From positions 62,001-126,000 of the forward strand of contig CAWGEV010000004.1 in the NCBI GenBank assembly GCA_963821705.1: a DNA stretch of 64,000 nucleotides, written 5' to 3'. Shown in pieces: positions 50,929 through 59,470 of this stretch (position 1 is its first letter; each line of letters starts with the position of its first letter). Made by a program: the position numbers and the translations under genes. The notes under the pieces are model-generated. The model was not told where the DNA came from. It ran no database searches and worked only from the letters and a program-made list of their open reading frames with translations. This DNA is from DASUPK01 sp963821705 (lineage in GTDB: Bacteria; Actinomycetota; Thermoleophilia; Solirubrobacterales; 70-9).

Positions 50929-53346
50929 CTACACGCGGCGGGCGGTCTTCCGCTCCGGCTCCAGTGCGACGTCGAGCGCCTCGCCGATCTCGTCGACGTA
51001 GACGAACTCGAGCCCCTCCCGCTCCTCGGGCGACATCTCCTCGACGTCGCCCTCGTTGCGGTCGGGCACGATCACCGTCTTGATGCCCGCCCGCTGGGCG
51101 GCCAGCGACTTCTCCTTGAGCCCCCCGATCGGCAGCACCTGCCCGGTGAGCGTGATCTCGCCGGTCATCGCGACGTCGTTGCGCACCGGCCGGTTGCTGA
51201 TCAGCGACGCGAGCGCCGTGGCCATCGCCACTCCCGCGGAGGGGCCGTCCTTCGGCACCGCGCCGGCGGGGACGTGGACGTGGAGATCGTGCTTGGCGAA
51301 CCAGTCCTCGGGCAGGTCCGGGACCAGCTTGTTCGAGTGGCCCCGCACCCAGCTGAGGGCGGCCTGGGCGGACTCGCGCATCACGTCGCCGAGCTGGCCC
51401 GTGATCGTCAGGTTGCCCGTGCCCGGCACGGCGGTCGCTTCGACGAACAGCACCTCGCCGCCCACCGGCGTCCAGGCGAGACCGGTGGCGACACCCGGGT
51501 CCTTCGTCCGGCGGCGCGTCTCGGAGAAGAAGCGACGCTTGCCGAGCAGCTCGCGCGCCCGCTTCGCCGAGACCTTCACCTTCCCGTCGGACTTCCCCTC
51601 GGCGACCTGCCTGGCGACCTTCCGGCAGACCGTTCCGATCTCGCGCTCGAGGTTGCGGACGCCTGCCTCACGCGTGTACTCCTCGATGATCGCCCTGAGC
51701 GCCGCGTCCGCGAACTCGATCTGCGAGCCCCGGAGGCCGTTTGCCTCCAGCTGCCGCGGCACCAGGTACTTCCTGGCGATGTGCAGCTTCTCATCGACCG
51801 TGTAGCCGGCTAGCTGGATCACCTCCATCCGGTCGAGGAGCGGCGACGGGATCGTGTCGGGGATGTTGGCCGTCGCTATGAAGAAGACCTCGGAGAGGTC
51901 GAACGGCAGATCGAGGTAGTGATCGCGGAAGGTCGAGTTCTGCGCCGGGTCGAGCACCTCGAGCATCGCGCTGGAGGGATCGCCGCGGAAGTCCGCGCCC
52001 ATCTTGTCGATCTCGTCGATCATGAAGACGGGGTTCCTCGTCCCGGCGTCGCGCAGCGCCCTGATGATGGTCCCCGGCAGCGCCCCGATGTAGGTGCGCC
52101 GGTGGCCGCGGATCTCCGCCTCGTCGCGGACGCCGCCGACCGAGATCCGCTCGAACTCGCGGCCCAGCGCCTTGGCGATCGAGCGGCCGAGGCTGGTCTT
52201 GCCGACGCCGGGCGGACCGACGAAGCAGAGGATCGGGCCCGGCGAGTCCGGATTCAGCTTGCGGACGGCCAGGTACTCGAGGATGCGGTCCTTGACCTCC
52301 TCGAGGTCGTAGTGATCCTCGTCGAGGACCTTCCGGGCGTGGCGGATGTCGAGATTGTCCTCGGTCTCCTTGCTCCAGGGCAGGTCGACCAGCCACTCGA
52401 TGTAGGTGCGGATCACCCCGTACTCGGCGGCGACGGGTGGCAGCTTCTCGAGGCGTGACAGCTCCCTCCCGGCCGCCTTCTTGGCCTCCTCGGGCAGGCC
52501 GGCCTGCTCGATCCGCTCGCGCAGCTCGCTGATCTCCGCCTGCTGCTCGTCACCCTCGCCGAGCTCCTCCTGGATCGCCTTGAGCTGCTGGCGCAGGAAG
52601 TACTCGCGCTGGCCCTTGTCGATCTCCGACTCGACCTGCGACTGGATCTTCGAGCCGAGCTGGACGACCTCCAGCTCGCGCGCGAGGATCTCCGAGAGCC
52701 GCCGCAGCCGCTTGGTGACGTCGACCGTCTCCAGCAGCTCCTCCTTCTCCTCCGTCGAGATGCGGAGCGCGCCGGCGATCAGGTGGGAGAGCGCCGAAGG
52801 GTCGTCGATGTTGGCGACGGCCAGCTGGAGCTCCTCGGGCAGGTACGGGATCGCCTCGATGATCTCGCTGAAGGTGCTCTGCACGTTCCGGCTGAGCGCC
52901 TCGAGCTCGGTGGACTGCTCCACCACGTCGGGCATCTCCTCGATGCGGGCGACGAGGTAGGGCTCCTCGGAGACGTAGTCGAGGAGGCGGATCCGCTGGC
53001 TGCCCTGCACGAGGATCCGCAGGGTCCCGTCGGGGATGCGCATCATTCGCGCGACGGTCCCGGCCACCCCGACGCGGTAGAGGTCGTCGGGCCCGGGCTT
53101 GTCGTTCTCCGGGTCCTTCGAGGCGACCATCGCCAGCATCCGGTCGCCCGAGAGGACGTCGTTGACGAGCTTGATCGAGCGCTCCTGCCCGACGGCCAGG
53201 GGGGTGAGCGTGTCCGGATAGGTGACCGTCTCGCGCAGCGGCAGAATCGGGAGGGCGTCGGGCAGCGACTCGATGGTCGCGCTGACGGCCTCGTCGGCGT
53301 CCGGGATCTCGACCACCTCGAGTTGGGGGGTCTCGACGTCCGCCAC
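50929..53346 (-). CDS. lon: ATP-dependent protease La (Lon)
   Basis: 805 aa. N-terminal substrate-binding domain (LPILPLRETVTYPDTLTPLA), AAA+ module with Walker A CFVGPPGVGKTSLGRSIAKA and Walker B PVFMIDEIDKMG, sensor region GSQIEFADAALRAIIEEYTR, and the proteolytic domain with catalytic Ser in PKDGPSAGVAMATALASLIS and Lys in GGLKEKSLAAQRAGIKTVIV. Standard length. It is followed in the reading direction by a spacer and the anchored protein gene; hsp20 lies just upstream on the same strand. Confidence 0.98.
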   Translation of the reverse strand: MADVETPQLEVVEIPDADEAVSATIESLPDALPILPLRETVTYPDTLTPLAVGQERSIKLVNDVLSGDRMLAMVASKDPENDKPGPDDLYRVGVAGTVARMMRIPDGTLRILVQGSQRIRLLDYVSEEPYLVARIEEMPDVVEQSTELEALSRNVQSTFSEIIEAIPYLPEELQLAVANIDDPSALSHLIAGALRISTEEKEELLETVDVTKRLRRLSEILARELEVVQLGSKIQSQVESEIDKGQREYFLRQQLKAIQEELGEGDEQQAEISELRERIEQAGLPEEAKKAAGRELSRLEKLPPVAAEYGVIRTYIEWLVDLPWSKETEDNLDIRHARKVLDEDHYDLEEVKDRILEYLAVRKLNPDSPGPILCFVGPPGVGKTSLGRSIAKALGREFERISVGGVRDEAEIRGHRRTYIGALPGTIIRALRDAGTRNPVFMIDEIDKMGADFRGDPSSAMLEVLDPAQNSTFRDHYLDLPFDLSEVFFIATANIPDTIPSPLLDRMEVIQLAGYTVDEKLHIARKYLVPRQLEANGLRGSQIEFADAALRAIIEEYTREAGVRNLEREIGTVCRKVARQVAEGKSDGKVKVSAKRARELLGKRRFFSETRRRTKDPGVATGLAWTPVGGEVLFVEATAVPGTGNLTITGQLGDVMRESAQAALSWVRGHSNKLVPDLPEDWFAKHDLHVHVPAGAVPKDGPSAGVAMATALASLISNRPVRNDVAMTGEITLTGQVLPIGGLKEKSLAAQRAGIKTVIVPDRNEGDVEEMSPEEREGLEFVYVDEIGEALDVALEPERKTARRV

Positions 53347-53376
53347 TGTCAGTTCCCCTCCCGGTGCGGGCGCCCG

Positions 53377-53832
53377 CTACTCGGCGCGCTCGATCGGGAC
53401 CTGGCGGGCGGGATTCGGCAGGCGCGTCGGCAGCTCGACCCTCAGGATCCCGTCCTCATAGGTGGCCTGAGCCTGATCGGCGTTCACGTCCACCGAGAGC
53501 TCGACGACCCGCCGGAACGGGCCCGAGGGGAGCTCGACCTGCTGGTAGGTGCGCCCCTCCGTGTCTCGAATCGGCCGCTCGCCGCTGATCACCAGCGTCC
53601 TGCCGCGGATCTCGAGGTTCACGGCGTTCAGCTCGACCCCCGGCAGCTCGACCTTGACGACCGCCTTCTCGGGAGCGTCCTCGCCGCAGTAGTAGACGTC
53701 GATGCGGGGGACGAACGCCGTGGGCTGGCGGCGCTGGCGGTATCCCGCCTGGTCCCAGAAGTCACCCAGCAGCTCGTCCATCTCCCGGCGCATCCGGGCG
53801 AAGTCCGCGAATGGGTCGCGCTGGCTCGTCAC
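53377..53832 (-). CDS. Hsp20/alpha-crystallin small heat shock protein
   Basis: 151 aa. N-terminal arm (FADFARMRREMDELLGDFWD), alpha-crystallin domain (APEKAVVKVELPGVELNAVN, VISGERPIRDTEGRTYQQVE, YEDGILRVELPTRLPNPARQ with the IxV-like end). ATP-independent holdase. It sits 30 nt upstream of lon on the same strand, a logical holdase-protease pairing. No CIRCE or HAIR sequence could be recognised. Confidence 0.93.
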   Translation of the reverse strand: MTSQRDPFADFARMRREMDELLGDFWDQAGYRQRRQPTAFVPRIDVYYCGEDAPEKAVVKVELPGVELNAVNLEIRGRTLVISGERPIRDTEGRTYQQVELPSGPFRRVVELSVDVNADQAQATYEDGILRVELPTRLPNPARQVPIERAE

Positions 53833-53881
53833 CCCGGACAGGGTACCCGGACGCCTGCACGGTGAACCCGCCGCGGGGCTC

Positions 53882-54673
53882 TCATACTTCGTATACGGCG
53901 CCCTCGGCGGCGATCTCGACCGGGGCGCCGAAGCCCTTCTCGGCTTCCTCCCGGGCCCACTCCTCGCCGAGCTCGTCGGAGATGTGGGTGATTACCGCCC
54001 GCTTCGCGCCCGCCTCGCGCGCGTGCTGCCCGGCCTCCTCCGGAGTGAGGTGGCCGCGGAGGCCGGTTCGCTCGGGGCGGGGCAGTGTGCCCTCGATGAT
54101 CAGGAGGTCCGCGTCGCGGGCGGCCTCGATCACCTCGCTGCCCGGGCGGGTGTCGGCGCTGTAGGCGATGTCGCCGCTCCCCTCCGAGCCGATCCGCACC
54201 GCGAAGGTCTCGACGAAGTGCGGAACCGGAGTAAAGGTCGCGTGGATGTCCCCGATCTCCACGCGGTCGCCGGCGGAGTACTCCTCGATCCGGAAGGCGC
54301 TCTCGATCAGGTCGTCGTTGCCCCAGGCACCGACGACCCGGCGGAAGGTCTCGACCGCGCCGGGCGGGGCGATCAGCCGGGGGCGGGCCGGGTCATCGGT
54401 CCCGTCCCAGATGTGGACCGGCACCGGCTGCTGCTTGGGGGCGTAGATCAGCGCGTATGAATAGGGGACCAGGTCGAGGAAGTGGTCGGCGTGGAGATGG
54501 GAGACGATCACCCCGTCGACCTCGGTGTACTCGACTCGCTCGCGCAGCTTGCCGAAGACCCCGTTCCCGCAGTCGAGCAGCACCTTCGTCCGGTCGGTCT
54601 CGATCAGGTATCCGCTGCACGCTCCCCCGGCGTCCTGCCAGGAGGGAGACTTGCCGAGCACGGTGATCTTCAA
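53882..54673 (-). CDS. MBL-fold metallohydrolase (RNase Z-like)
   Basis: 263 aa from TTG 54673 (KITVLGKSPSWQDAGGACSG); the ATG at 54733 would place the N terminus inside repeat copy C. Motifs: HLHADHFLDLVPYSY (HxHxDH), GDIAYSADTRPGSEV, LLIIEGTLP, GHLTPEEAGQHAREAGAKRA and the final HIS (VITHISDELGEEW). The arrangement matches the RNase Z/phosphodiesterase-like branch with cytosolic location, though ribonuclease activity is not proven. Downstream of the gene lies hsp20. Confidence 0.85.
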   Translation of the reverse strand: MKITVLGKSPSWQDAGGACSGYLIETDRTKVLLDCGNGVFGKLRERVEYTEVDGVIVSHLHADHFLDLVPYSYALIYAPKQQPVPVHIWDGTDDPARPRLIAPPGAVETFRRVVGAWGNDDLIESAFRIEEYSAGDRVEIGDIHATFTPVPHFVETFAVRIGSEGSGDIAYSADTRPGSEVIEAARDADLLIIEGTLPRPERTGLRGHLTPEEAGQHAREAGAKRAVITHISDELGEEWAREEAEKGFGAPVEIAAEGAVYEV

Positions 54674-54722
54674 CGCCTGAGCCCCATATGCCCCGCGGAT
54701 GACTCTAACCGGGTTGATGCCC

Positions 54723-54819
54723 GGCTTCGCCATCAGGACGCGGCTGCAAGCGGCCGCCCCACCTAAGTCGCTTCGGGCTTCGCCCTACGCTCCGACAGTG
54801 AGCGGCCTGGCAGCCGCTT
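54723..54819 (-). repeat. Dispersed ~97-nt multi-hairpin repeat, copy C
   Basis: GGCTTCGCC at 54723 to AGCGGCTGCCAGGCCGC at the other end. This copy overlaps the end of the 54785 gene, whose stop lies inside it. Confidence 0.8.
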
Positions 54820-54970
54820 GTTGGCCATCCCTGCCGTCCCTGAGCAGGAGCGCGGGCTGCCGGGGCGGAACCAGGCCCTCCGGAGAGTCGGGCCTGAAGG
54901 TGGGACAGGGAGAGTCGAGTCCGAGGGCGCACAGGCCGCGGCGCTGGAAGAAGCAGTCCTCGCAAGTCAC
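54785..54970 (-). CDS. Small cysteine-rich conserved protein
   Basis: 61 aa from GTG 54970 (TCEDCFFQRRGLCALGLDSP follows the start; a TTG at 55000 is the alternative). Four cysteines in C-x2-C-x7-C-x7-C spacing, then FRPDSPEGLVPPRQPALLL. The pattern looks like a small metal- or Fe-S-binding conserved protein of actinobacteria; not assigned. The last 12 residues (QQAAARPLTVGA) are encoded by repeat copy C. Confidence 0.6.
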   Translation of the reverse strand: MTCEDCFFQRRGLCALGLDSPCPTFRPDSPEGLVPPRQPALLLRDGRDGQQAAARPLTVGA

Positions 54971-55139
54971 GGCAGCGCTGCGTGCTCGACCCTCGGCCAA
55001 GTTCGCCCCGTCCCCTCTCTCGTCTGAGTTATCGCGACGGTCGGAGGTCCGCCGTCCGATCTTTCCGCCCCGGGCTCGGACCCGCGACTTGGCCTGATGA
55101 TGCCACTTGCCCAGGCACGCGTCAGGAGCAACCTCGCAA

Positions 55140-55250
55140 ATGCCGCCGATCTTTTTTCACGGCTTGGTAACGACTCCCGCTACCACCGGAAAGGTGGCAT
55201 CGGCAGCATCCCCCAGCGGGGGGTGCGGCCCGTATTAGGTGACCCTAACC
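55140..55250 (+). other. Possible structured leader upstream of the hydroxylase gene
   Basis: The 322 bp between 54971 and 55292 have no gene. Within them, CCACC-GGAAA-GGTGG and CCCCC/GGGGG type stems (near 55180-55225) and TTAGG-TGAC-CCTAA (55235-55248) precede the gene. No known riboswitch is recognised. Confidence 0.25.
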
Positions 55251-55292
55251 GGAACGCGCTCACGGATCTCCTCTCGCTAAGATCCGCTCCCG

Positions 55293-55970
55293 ATGGCACA
55301 CGAGCGCACAGCCAGGCTCTCGGCCTCCCCGCCGATGTTCGAGAGCAGGTTCCTCGACTTCTTCTCCCGAGTCCATCCGATCGTCCCGGCGCTGATCTTC
55401 GTGCCGGTCGTGATCGGCGGGATCTGGCTCGGCATCGATCGCGGCCTGTCGGTCGGGACCACGGCGTTGCTCTTCCTCGCCGGCATCGTGATCTGGACGC
55501 TGACCGAGTACTGGCTCCATCGGCTGTTCTTCCACTGGGAGCCGAAGTTCCGCGGAGGCGACCGTCTCCACTTCATCATCCACGGCGTCCACCACGACCA
55601 CCCGAACGACGCGATGCGCCTGGTCATGCCGCCGGCCGTCAGCGTCCCCCTCTCCGCGGCCTTCCTCGGCCTCTTCGTCCTCGTCTTCGGGACGCCGCAG
55701 GCCTTCCCTGCCTTCTCGGGTTTCATCCTCGGCTACCTGAGCTACGACTACATGCACTACCACCTGCACCACCACGTGCCGACGACCAAGTTCGGAAAGC
55801 AGCTGCGCACCCACCACATGCGCCACCACTTCCAGGACCACCGCTACGGCTTCGGCGTCTCCTCACCCCTCTGGGACGCGATCATGGGGACGCTGCCGAG
55901 ATCGCGGAAGACGGCTTCGCCATCAGATCGCGGCCACGAGCGGCCGCCCGACACAAGTCGCGCCGGCTAG
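55293..55970 (+). CDS. Fatty acid hydroxylase superfamily protein
   Basis: 225 aa membrane-bound diiron enzyme. Two hydrophobic segments (VPALIFVPVVIGGIWLGID, AVSVPLSAAFLGLFVLVF) and the full His clusters: YWLHRLFFHW, HGVHHDHP, YMHYHLHHHV, THHMRHHFQDH. It belongs to the FA2H/sterol-desaturase family, inserting OH into acyl chains or sterols. The ordinary end is about GTLPRSRK; the last 20 residues (KTASPSDRGHERPPDTSRAG) are read from repeat copy D, which also supplies the stop. Confidence 0.9.
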   Translation: MAHERTARLSASPPMFESRFLDFFSRVHPIVPALIFVPVVIGGIWLGIDRGLSVGTTALLFLAGIVIWTLTEYWLHRLFFHWEPKFRGGDRLHFIIHGVHHDHPNDAMRLVMPPAVSVPLSAAFLGLFVLVFGTPQAFPAFSGFILGYLSYDYMHYHLHHHVPTTKFGKQLRTHHMRHHFQDHRYGFGVSSPLWDAIMGTLPRSRKTASPSDRGHERPPDTSRAG

Positions 55971-56008
55971 GCCGGCGCTCCCGAGTGCCGCGGCCTGGTG
56001 GCCGCTAG
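55914..56008 (-). repeat. Dispersed ~97-nt multi-hairpin repeat, copy D
   Basis: TAGCGGCCACCAGGCCGC at 56008 to GGCGAAGCC at 55914. It lies between convergent genes: 12 nt past the stop of the 2-hydroxyacid dehydrogenase and overlapping the 3' end of the fatty acid hydroxylase gene. Confidence 0.8.
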
Positions 56009-56019
56009 CGAAGCTGTCC

Positions 56020-56982
56020 CTAGATCACCCTGTTCGGCGGCTCGCCGCCCTCCAGCACCGCGATCACGTTGTCGGCGACGGCGCTCGCCATGCCGTCCCG
56101 CGACGGCATGGTGGCGGAGCCGATGTGCGGGAGCAGCACGCACCTGGGCGCCTCCAGCAGCCGGGGTGAGACCTCCGGCTCCTTCTCGTAGACGTCGAGG
56201 CCGGCTGCCCCGAGCGCTCCGCTCTCCAGCGCGGCAGCGACGGCCTCGGAGTCGACCAGCGGACCGCGCGAGGTGTTGACCAGCACGCCCCGCGGCCCGA
56301 TCAGCTCGAGCTCCGCGGCCCCGATCAACCCGCGCGTCTCCGGCGTGGACGGCGCGTGGACGCTGACCACGTCCGCGGCCTTCAGCAGCTCCGCCAGCTC
56401 CATCCGGCGAGCGCCGAGCTCGCTCTCGGCCTCCGGCTTCGGAGAGCGGCTCGTGTGGACGATCTTCGCGCCGAGGCCGTGGGCGAGCCGCGCGTAGCAG
56501 GCGCCGATTCGGCCCATCCCGACGACGCCGACCGTCGACCCCCGGATCTCGATCCCAAGGTAGGCGCCCGGGTCCCAGCCCCGCCAGCGACCCGCTCGGA
56601 GGTCGCGCTCGGCATCGCTCATCCTCCTGGCGGCGGCGAGGGTCAGCGCCATCGCCAGCTCGGCGGTCGCCTCGGTGAGGACGTCGGGCGTGTTGGTCAC
56701 GGGGATGCCCCGCTCCCGGCACGCCTCGAGGTCGACGTTGTCGTAGCCGACCGCGAAGTTCGCGACCACCCGGAGGCCGTCCCCAAACGCATCGAGGACC
56801 TCGGCGTCCACGCGGACGCTCGTGTCCGCGACCAGAGCGCTCGCACCCGGGGCCATCGCCAGGAGGTCGTCGCGAGTCGCTTCGAGGTCTCCCTCCCTGA
56901 GCTCGTAACGCTCGGCGAGCCGCTCGCGGCCGGCCGGCAACAGCACTCTGGCGATCACCACGACCTGACGTTCGTCGTTCAT
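56020..56982 (-). CDS. D-isomer-specific 2-hydroxyacid dehydrogenase
   Basis: 320 aa NAD(P)-dependent oxidoreductase. Rossmann motif VGVVGMGRIGACYARLAHGL, catalytic Arg in NTSRGPLVDSEAV, Glu in the YEKEPEV region, and His in LLPHIGSATMPSRDGM. NFAVGYDNVDLEACRERGIP is typical of glyoxylate/hydroxypyruvate reductases. Likely glyoxylate or hydroxypyruvate reduction; exact substrate uncertain. Divergent from the wHTH gene; GTTAC-GGTGAT-GTAAC (57000-57015) lies between them. Confidence 0.93.
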   Translation of the reverse strand: MNDERQVVVIARVLLPAGRERLAERYELREGDLEATRDDLLAMAPGASALVADTSVRVDAEVLDAFGDGLRVVANFAVGYDNVDLEACRERGIPVTNTPDVLTEATAELAMALTLAAARRMSDAERDLRAGRWRGWDPGAYLGIEIRGSTVGVVGMGRIGACYARLAHGLGAKIVHTSRSPKPEAESELGARRMELAELLKAADVVSVHAPSTPETRGLIGAAELELIGPRGVLVNTSRGPLVDSEAVAAALESGALGAAGLDVYEKEPEVSPRLLEAPRCVLLPHIGSATMPSRDGMASAVADNVIAVLEGGEPPNRVI

Positions 56983-57045
56983 GGTCAGTCAAACTAACCG
57001 TTACGGTGATGTAACTGTCACTCCGGGTAGAAGGGACTTTGACGT

Positions 57046-57387
57046 ATGCCAAGGGTTTCCAACACAGTCGATCAGGCCAGGACGCTCCTCGAGCGCCGGC
57101 TCAAGGAGCTCGACGACGAGCGCCGCCAGGTGGAGTCCGCCCTCGCCGGCCTGGGCAAGAGCACCCGGCGCGGCCCCGGCAGGCCGCCCGGGACGGGGCG
57201 CCGCAGGCGCGGTGGAACCCGGGCCGACCAGGCCGTGAAGATCATCAGCGACAACCCTGGGATCAGCGTCTCCGAGCTCGGGCGGAAGATGAAGCTGAAC
57301 CACCCGAATTACCTCTATCGGGTGCTCCCCGACCTCGAGAAGGACGGCCGCGTCAAGCGACGTGGCAAGGGTTACCACCCCGGCTAG
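57046..57387 (+). CDS. Winged-helix DNA-binding protein with AT-hook-like linker
   Basis: 113 aa. N-terminal coiled coil (ARTLLERRLKELDDERRQVE), basic hook TRRGPGRPPGTGRRRRGG with the GRP core of AT-hooks, then a C-terminal winged helix (QAVKIISDNPGISVSELGRK, LNHPNYLYRVLPDLEKDGRV). The coiled coil should dimerise it. It could be a nucleoid-associated or local regulator. Ends by sharing CTAG with mdh (4-nt overlap). Confidence 0.75.
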   Translation: MPRVSNTVDQARTLLERRLKELDDERRQVESALAGLGKSTRRGPGRPPGTGRRRRGGTRADQAVKIISDNPGISVSELGRKMKLNHPNYLYRVLPDLEKDGRVKRRGKGYHPG

Positions 57388-58370
57388 ATCAGCCCCAGGT
57401 CCTTCACCGCGTCGCGCTCCTCCTTGAGCTCGGCGACGGTCGCGTCGATCCGCTCGCGGGAGAAGGCCGTGATCTCGAGTCCCTCGACGAGCTTCCACTC
57501 GCCGCCGGAGCACTCGCAGGGAACGCCTGAGATCAGACCCTCGTCGATTCCGTAGGAGCCGTCCGAGGGAACCGCCATCGAAACCCAGTCGCCGTCGGCG
57601 GTCCCCAGCACCCAGTCGCGCACGTGGTCGATCGCGGCGTTGGCGGCCGAGGCGGCGCTGGAGGCGCCGCGGGCCTCGATGATCGCCGCGCCCCGCTTGC
57701 CGACCGTCGGGATGAACTCGTCGGCGATCCACTTCTCGTCGTCCACCTGCGGCCAGGCCGGGCTGCCGTCGACCAGCGCGTTCACCAGGTCGGGGTACTG
57801 CGTGGGCGAATGGTTGCCCCAGACGGTCATGCGCTTGATGTCCGTGACGGGCCGCTCCAGCTTGTTCGCGAGCTGGGCGATGGCCCGGTTGTGATCGAGG
57901 CGCATCATCGCGGTGAAGCGCTCGGCGGGCACGTCGGGGGCGTGAGACTTGGCGATCAGGCAGTTCGTGTTGGCGGGGTTGCCGACCACCAGGACCTTGA
58001 GGTCGTCGGCCGCCTTCTCGTTGATCGCCTCGCCCTGGGGCTTGAAGATGCCGCCGTTCGCCTCGAGCAGGTCGGCGCGCTCCATTCCCTTCGTCCGGGG
58101 ACGCGCGCCGATGAGCAGCGCGATGTTGGTCCCGTCGAAGGCCTCCTTCGGGTCGTCGGAGATGTCGATGCCGCGGAGCAGCGGGAAGGCGCAGTCCTCG
58201 AGCTCCATGGCGGTGCCCTCGGCGGCCTTGACGGCATCCGGGATCTCGAGCAGACGGAGGCTCACCTCGGTCTCGGGGCCGAGCATCTGCCCGGAGGCGA
58301 TGCGGAAGAGGATCGCGTAGCCGATCTGGCCCGCGGCTCCGGTGACTGTGACGTTGACGGGGCTGCTCAC
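57384..58370 (-). CDS. mdh: Malate dehydrogenase
   Basis: 328 aa NAD-dependent enzyme of the TCA cycle. N-terminal NVTVTGAAGQIGYAILFRIA (Rossmann loop), LLIGARPRTKGMERADLL (mobile loop with catalytic Arg), VVGNPANTNCLIA, RLDHNRAIAQLANKL and the active-site His in WGNHSPTQYPD. This length and GAAGQIGY start place it in the type-2 (cytosolic-like) MDH group. It is transcribed toward the wHTH gene. Confidence 0.97.
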   Translation of the reverse strand: MSSPVNVTVTGAAGQIGYAILFRIASGQMLGPETEVSLRLLEIPDAVKAAEGTAMELEDCAFPLLRGIDISDDPKEAFDGTNIALLIGARPRTKGMERADLLEANGGIFKPQGEAINEKAADDLKVLVVGNPANTNCLIAKSHAPDVPAERFTAMMRLDHNRAIAQLANKLERPVTDIKRMTVWGNHSPTQYPDLVNALVDGSPAWPQVDDEKWIADEFIPTVGKRGAAIIEARGASSAASAANAAIDHVRDWVLGTADGDWVSMAVPSDGSYGIDEGLISGVPCECSGGEWKLVEGLEITAFSRERIDATVAELKEERDAVKDLGLI

Positions 58371-58382
58371 GTTGCGGATCTC

Positions 58383-58426
58383 CTTGTCTCGACGGCGGCG
58401 GGATCTTGTCTCGACAGCGGCGGGAT
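58383..58426 (+). repeat. Two-unit 22-bp tandem repeat
   Basis: CTTGTCTCGAC-R-GCGGCGGGAT occurs twice, 58383-58404 and 58405-58426, in the mdh upstream region next to the palindrome cluster. Confidence 0.6.
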
Positions 58427-58445
58427 CATCGCAAAGCCCACCACA

Positions 58446-58528
58446 GCGCGGTCACTTGCCGTGGCCATGCCCCGCTAAGTGACCGCGCAAGGGTTGCGAC
58501 GGGGCGAAGAACCGCCGCGCGGTCACTT
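58446..58528. repeat. Upstream 40-nt palindromic unit plus half unit
   Basis: Arms GCGCGGTCACTT (58446-58457) and AAGTGACCGCGC (58477-58488) are perfect 12-bp inverted repeats. A half unit GCGCGGTCACTT recurs at 58517-58528, ten bases before the DUF559 gene start. The same unit flanks the gene's 3' side. Confidence 0.75.
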
Positions 58529-58537
58529 GACGGTCGT

Positions 58538-59470
58538 ATGGGCCGGCAAGAGACCGCCCGGCCGGGCGCTCGCCCGATCGTCGCACTCGCCCGTAAGCAG
58601 CACGGAGTCGTCTCGCTGGATCAGCTGCGTGAACTGGGCCTCAGTTGGGAGCAGCTTCGCACCCGCGAGCAGCTCGGCTGGTTGCGTCGCGTTCATCGCG
58701 GTGTCTACCTCGTTGCGGCGGCCCCCCTCACCCGACGGGCTCGGTGGCAAGCCGCGGTGCTCGCCTGCGGTGACCGCGCGGTGCTCAGCCACGAGGATGC
58801 AGCGGCGCTCTGGAAGATCGCGCCGCTCCGCGTCCTCAGCGAAGGCGCTGTGCACGTCACGATCGCGGGTCAGAACCGCCGTCGCCACCGGGGTGTCACG
58901 GACCATCGCTGCCGCGCCTTCGCACCGGATGAGCTCGCCAGCCGCGACGGCATCCCGGTCACTGCGCCAGCCCGCACCATTCTGGACCTGGCCGGCCGCG
59001 ACATCCCCAGGCGGGCTCTCGAGCGTGCCGTCGACGAGGCGGAGCGACTTCGGCTCTGCGGGATCGATGAGCTCGTCGGCATCGTTCGGCGTCATCCGCG
59101 ACGGCGTGGGTCAGAGGCCCTCCGTCATCTGCTGGCCCGTCACGAGATCGGCTCGACGCTCACCCGGTCGGAGCTGGAGGAGCGCTTCCTGCTGCTCTGC
59201 CGCAGGCGCCGTCTGCGCGCTCCCCTGGTCAACGTTCAGTTGCTCGGTTTGACCGTGGACTTCTTCTGGCCGCCGGACGTCGTCGTCGAGGTGGATGGCG
59301 CCGAGAGTCACGCCACGCGTCGGGCCTTCCAGGACGATCGCGATCGCGACAGCCTGCTGGTCGCCCACGGCTACCGCGTCCTGCGCTTCACGTGGTGGGA
59401 CGTCACTCGGCGACCGCAGGTGGTCGTCCAACGCCTCCGCCGGTCGCTTGGCGGGGAACTCCCCCGATAA
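58538..59470 (+). CDS. AbiEi-like antitoxin domain / DUF559 nuclease-like protein
   Basis: 310 aa from ATG 58538 (no Shine-Dalgarno). N-terminal wHTH of the AbiEi type: IVALARKQHGVVSLDQLREL, GWLRRVHRGVYLVAAAPLT, AVLACGDRAVLSHEDAAALW. C-terminal DUF559 (Vsr/PD-(D/E)xK-like): LLGLTVDFFWPPDVVVEVDG (Asp and Glu of the active site), FQDDRDRDSLLVAHGYRVLR, FTWWDVTRRP. This fusion is common in actinobacteria in several paralogues with no proven role. The gene is bracketed by 40-nt palindromes and its last codons are part of one. Not a known toxin-antitoxin pair here, as no partner gene is adjacent. Confidence 0.85.
   Translation: MGRQETARPGARPIVALARKQHGVVSLDQLRELGLSWEQLRTREQLGWLRRVHRGVYLVAAAPLTRRARWQAAVLACGDRAVLSHEDAAALWKIAPLRVLSEGAVHVTIAGQNRRRHRGVTDHRCRAFAPDELASRDGIPVTAPARTILDLAGRDIPRRALERAVDEAERLRLCGIDELVGIVRRHPRRRGSEALRHLLARHEIGSTLTRSELEERFLLLCRRRRLRAPLVNVQLLGLTVDFFWPPDVVVEVDGAESHATRRAFQDDRDRDSLLVAHGYRVLRFTWWDVTRRPQVVVQRLRRSLGGELPR

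Noticed and set aside
53882..54733. ATG 54733 as start of the RNase Z-like gene.
   Set aside because: It lies inside repeat copy C and precedes a non-conserved leader; the fold begins at TTG 54673.
58538..59470. A type IV AbiE toxin-antitoxin pair.
   Set aside because: There is no AbiEii nucleotidyltransferase gene next to it; only the AbiEi-like wHTH is present, fused to DUF559.
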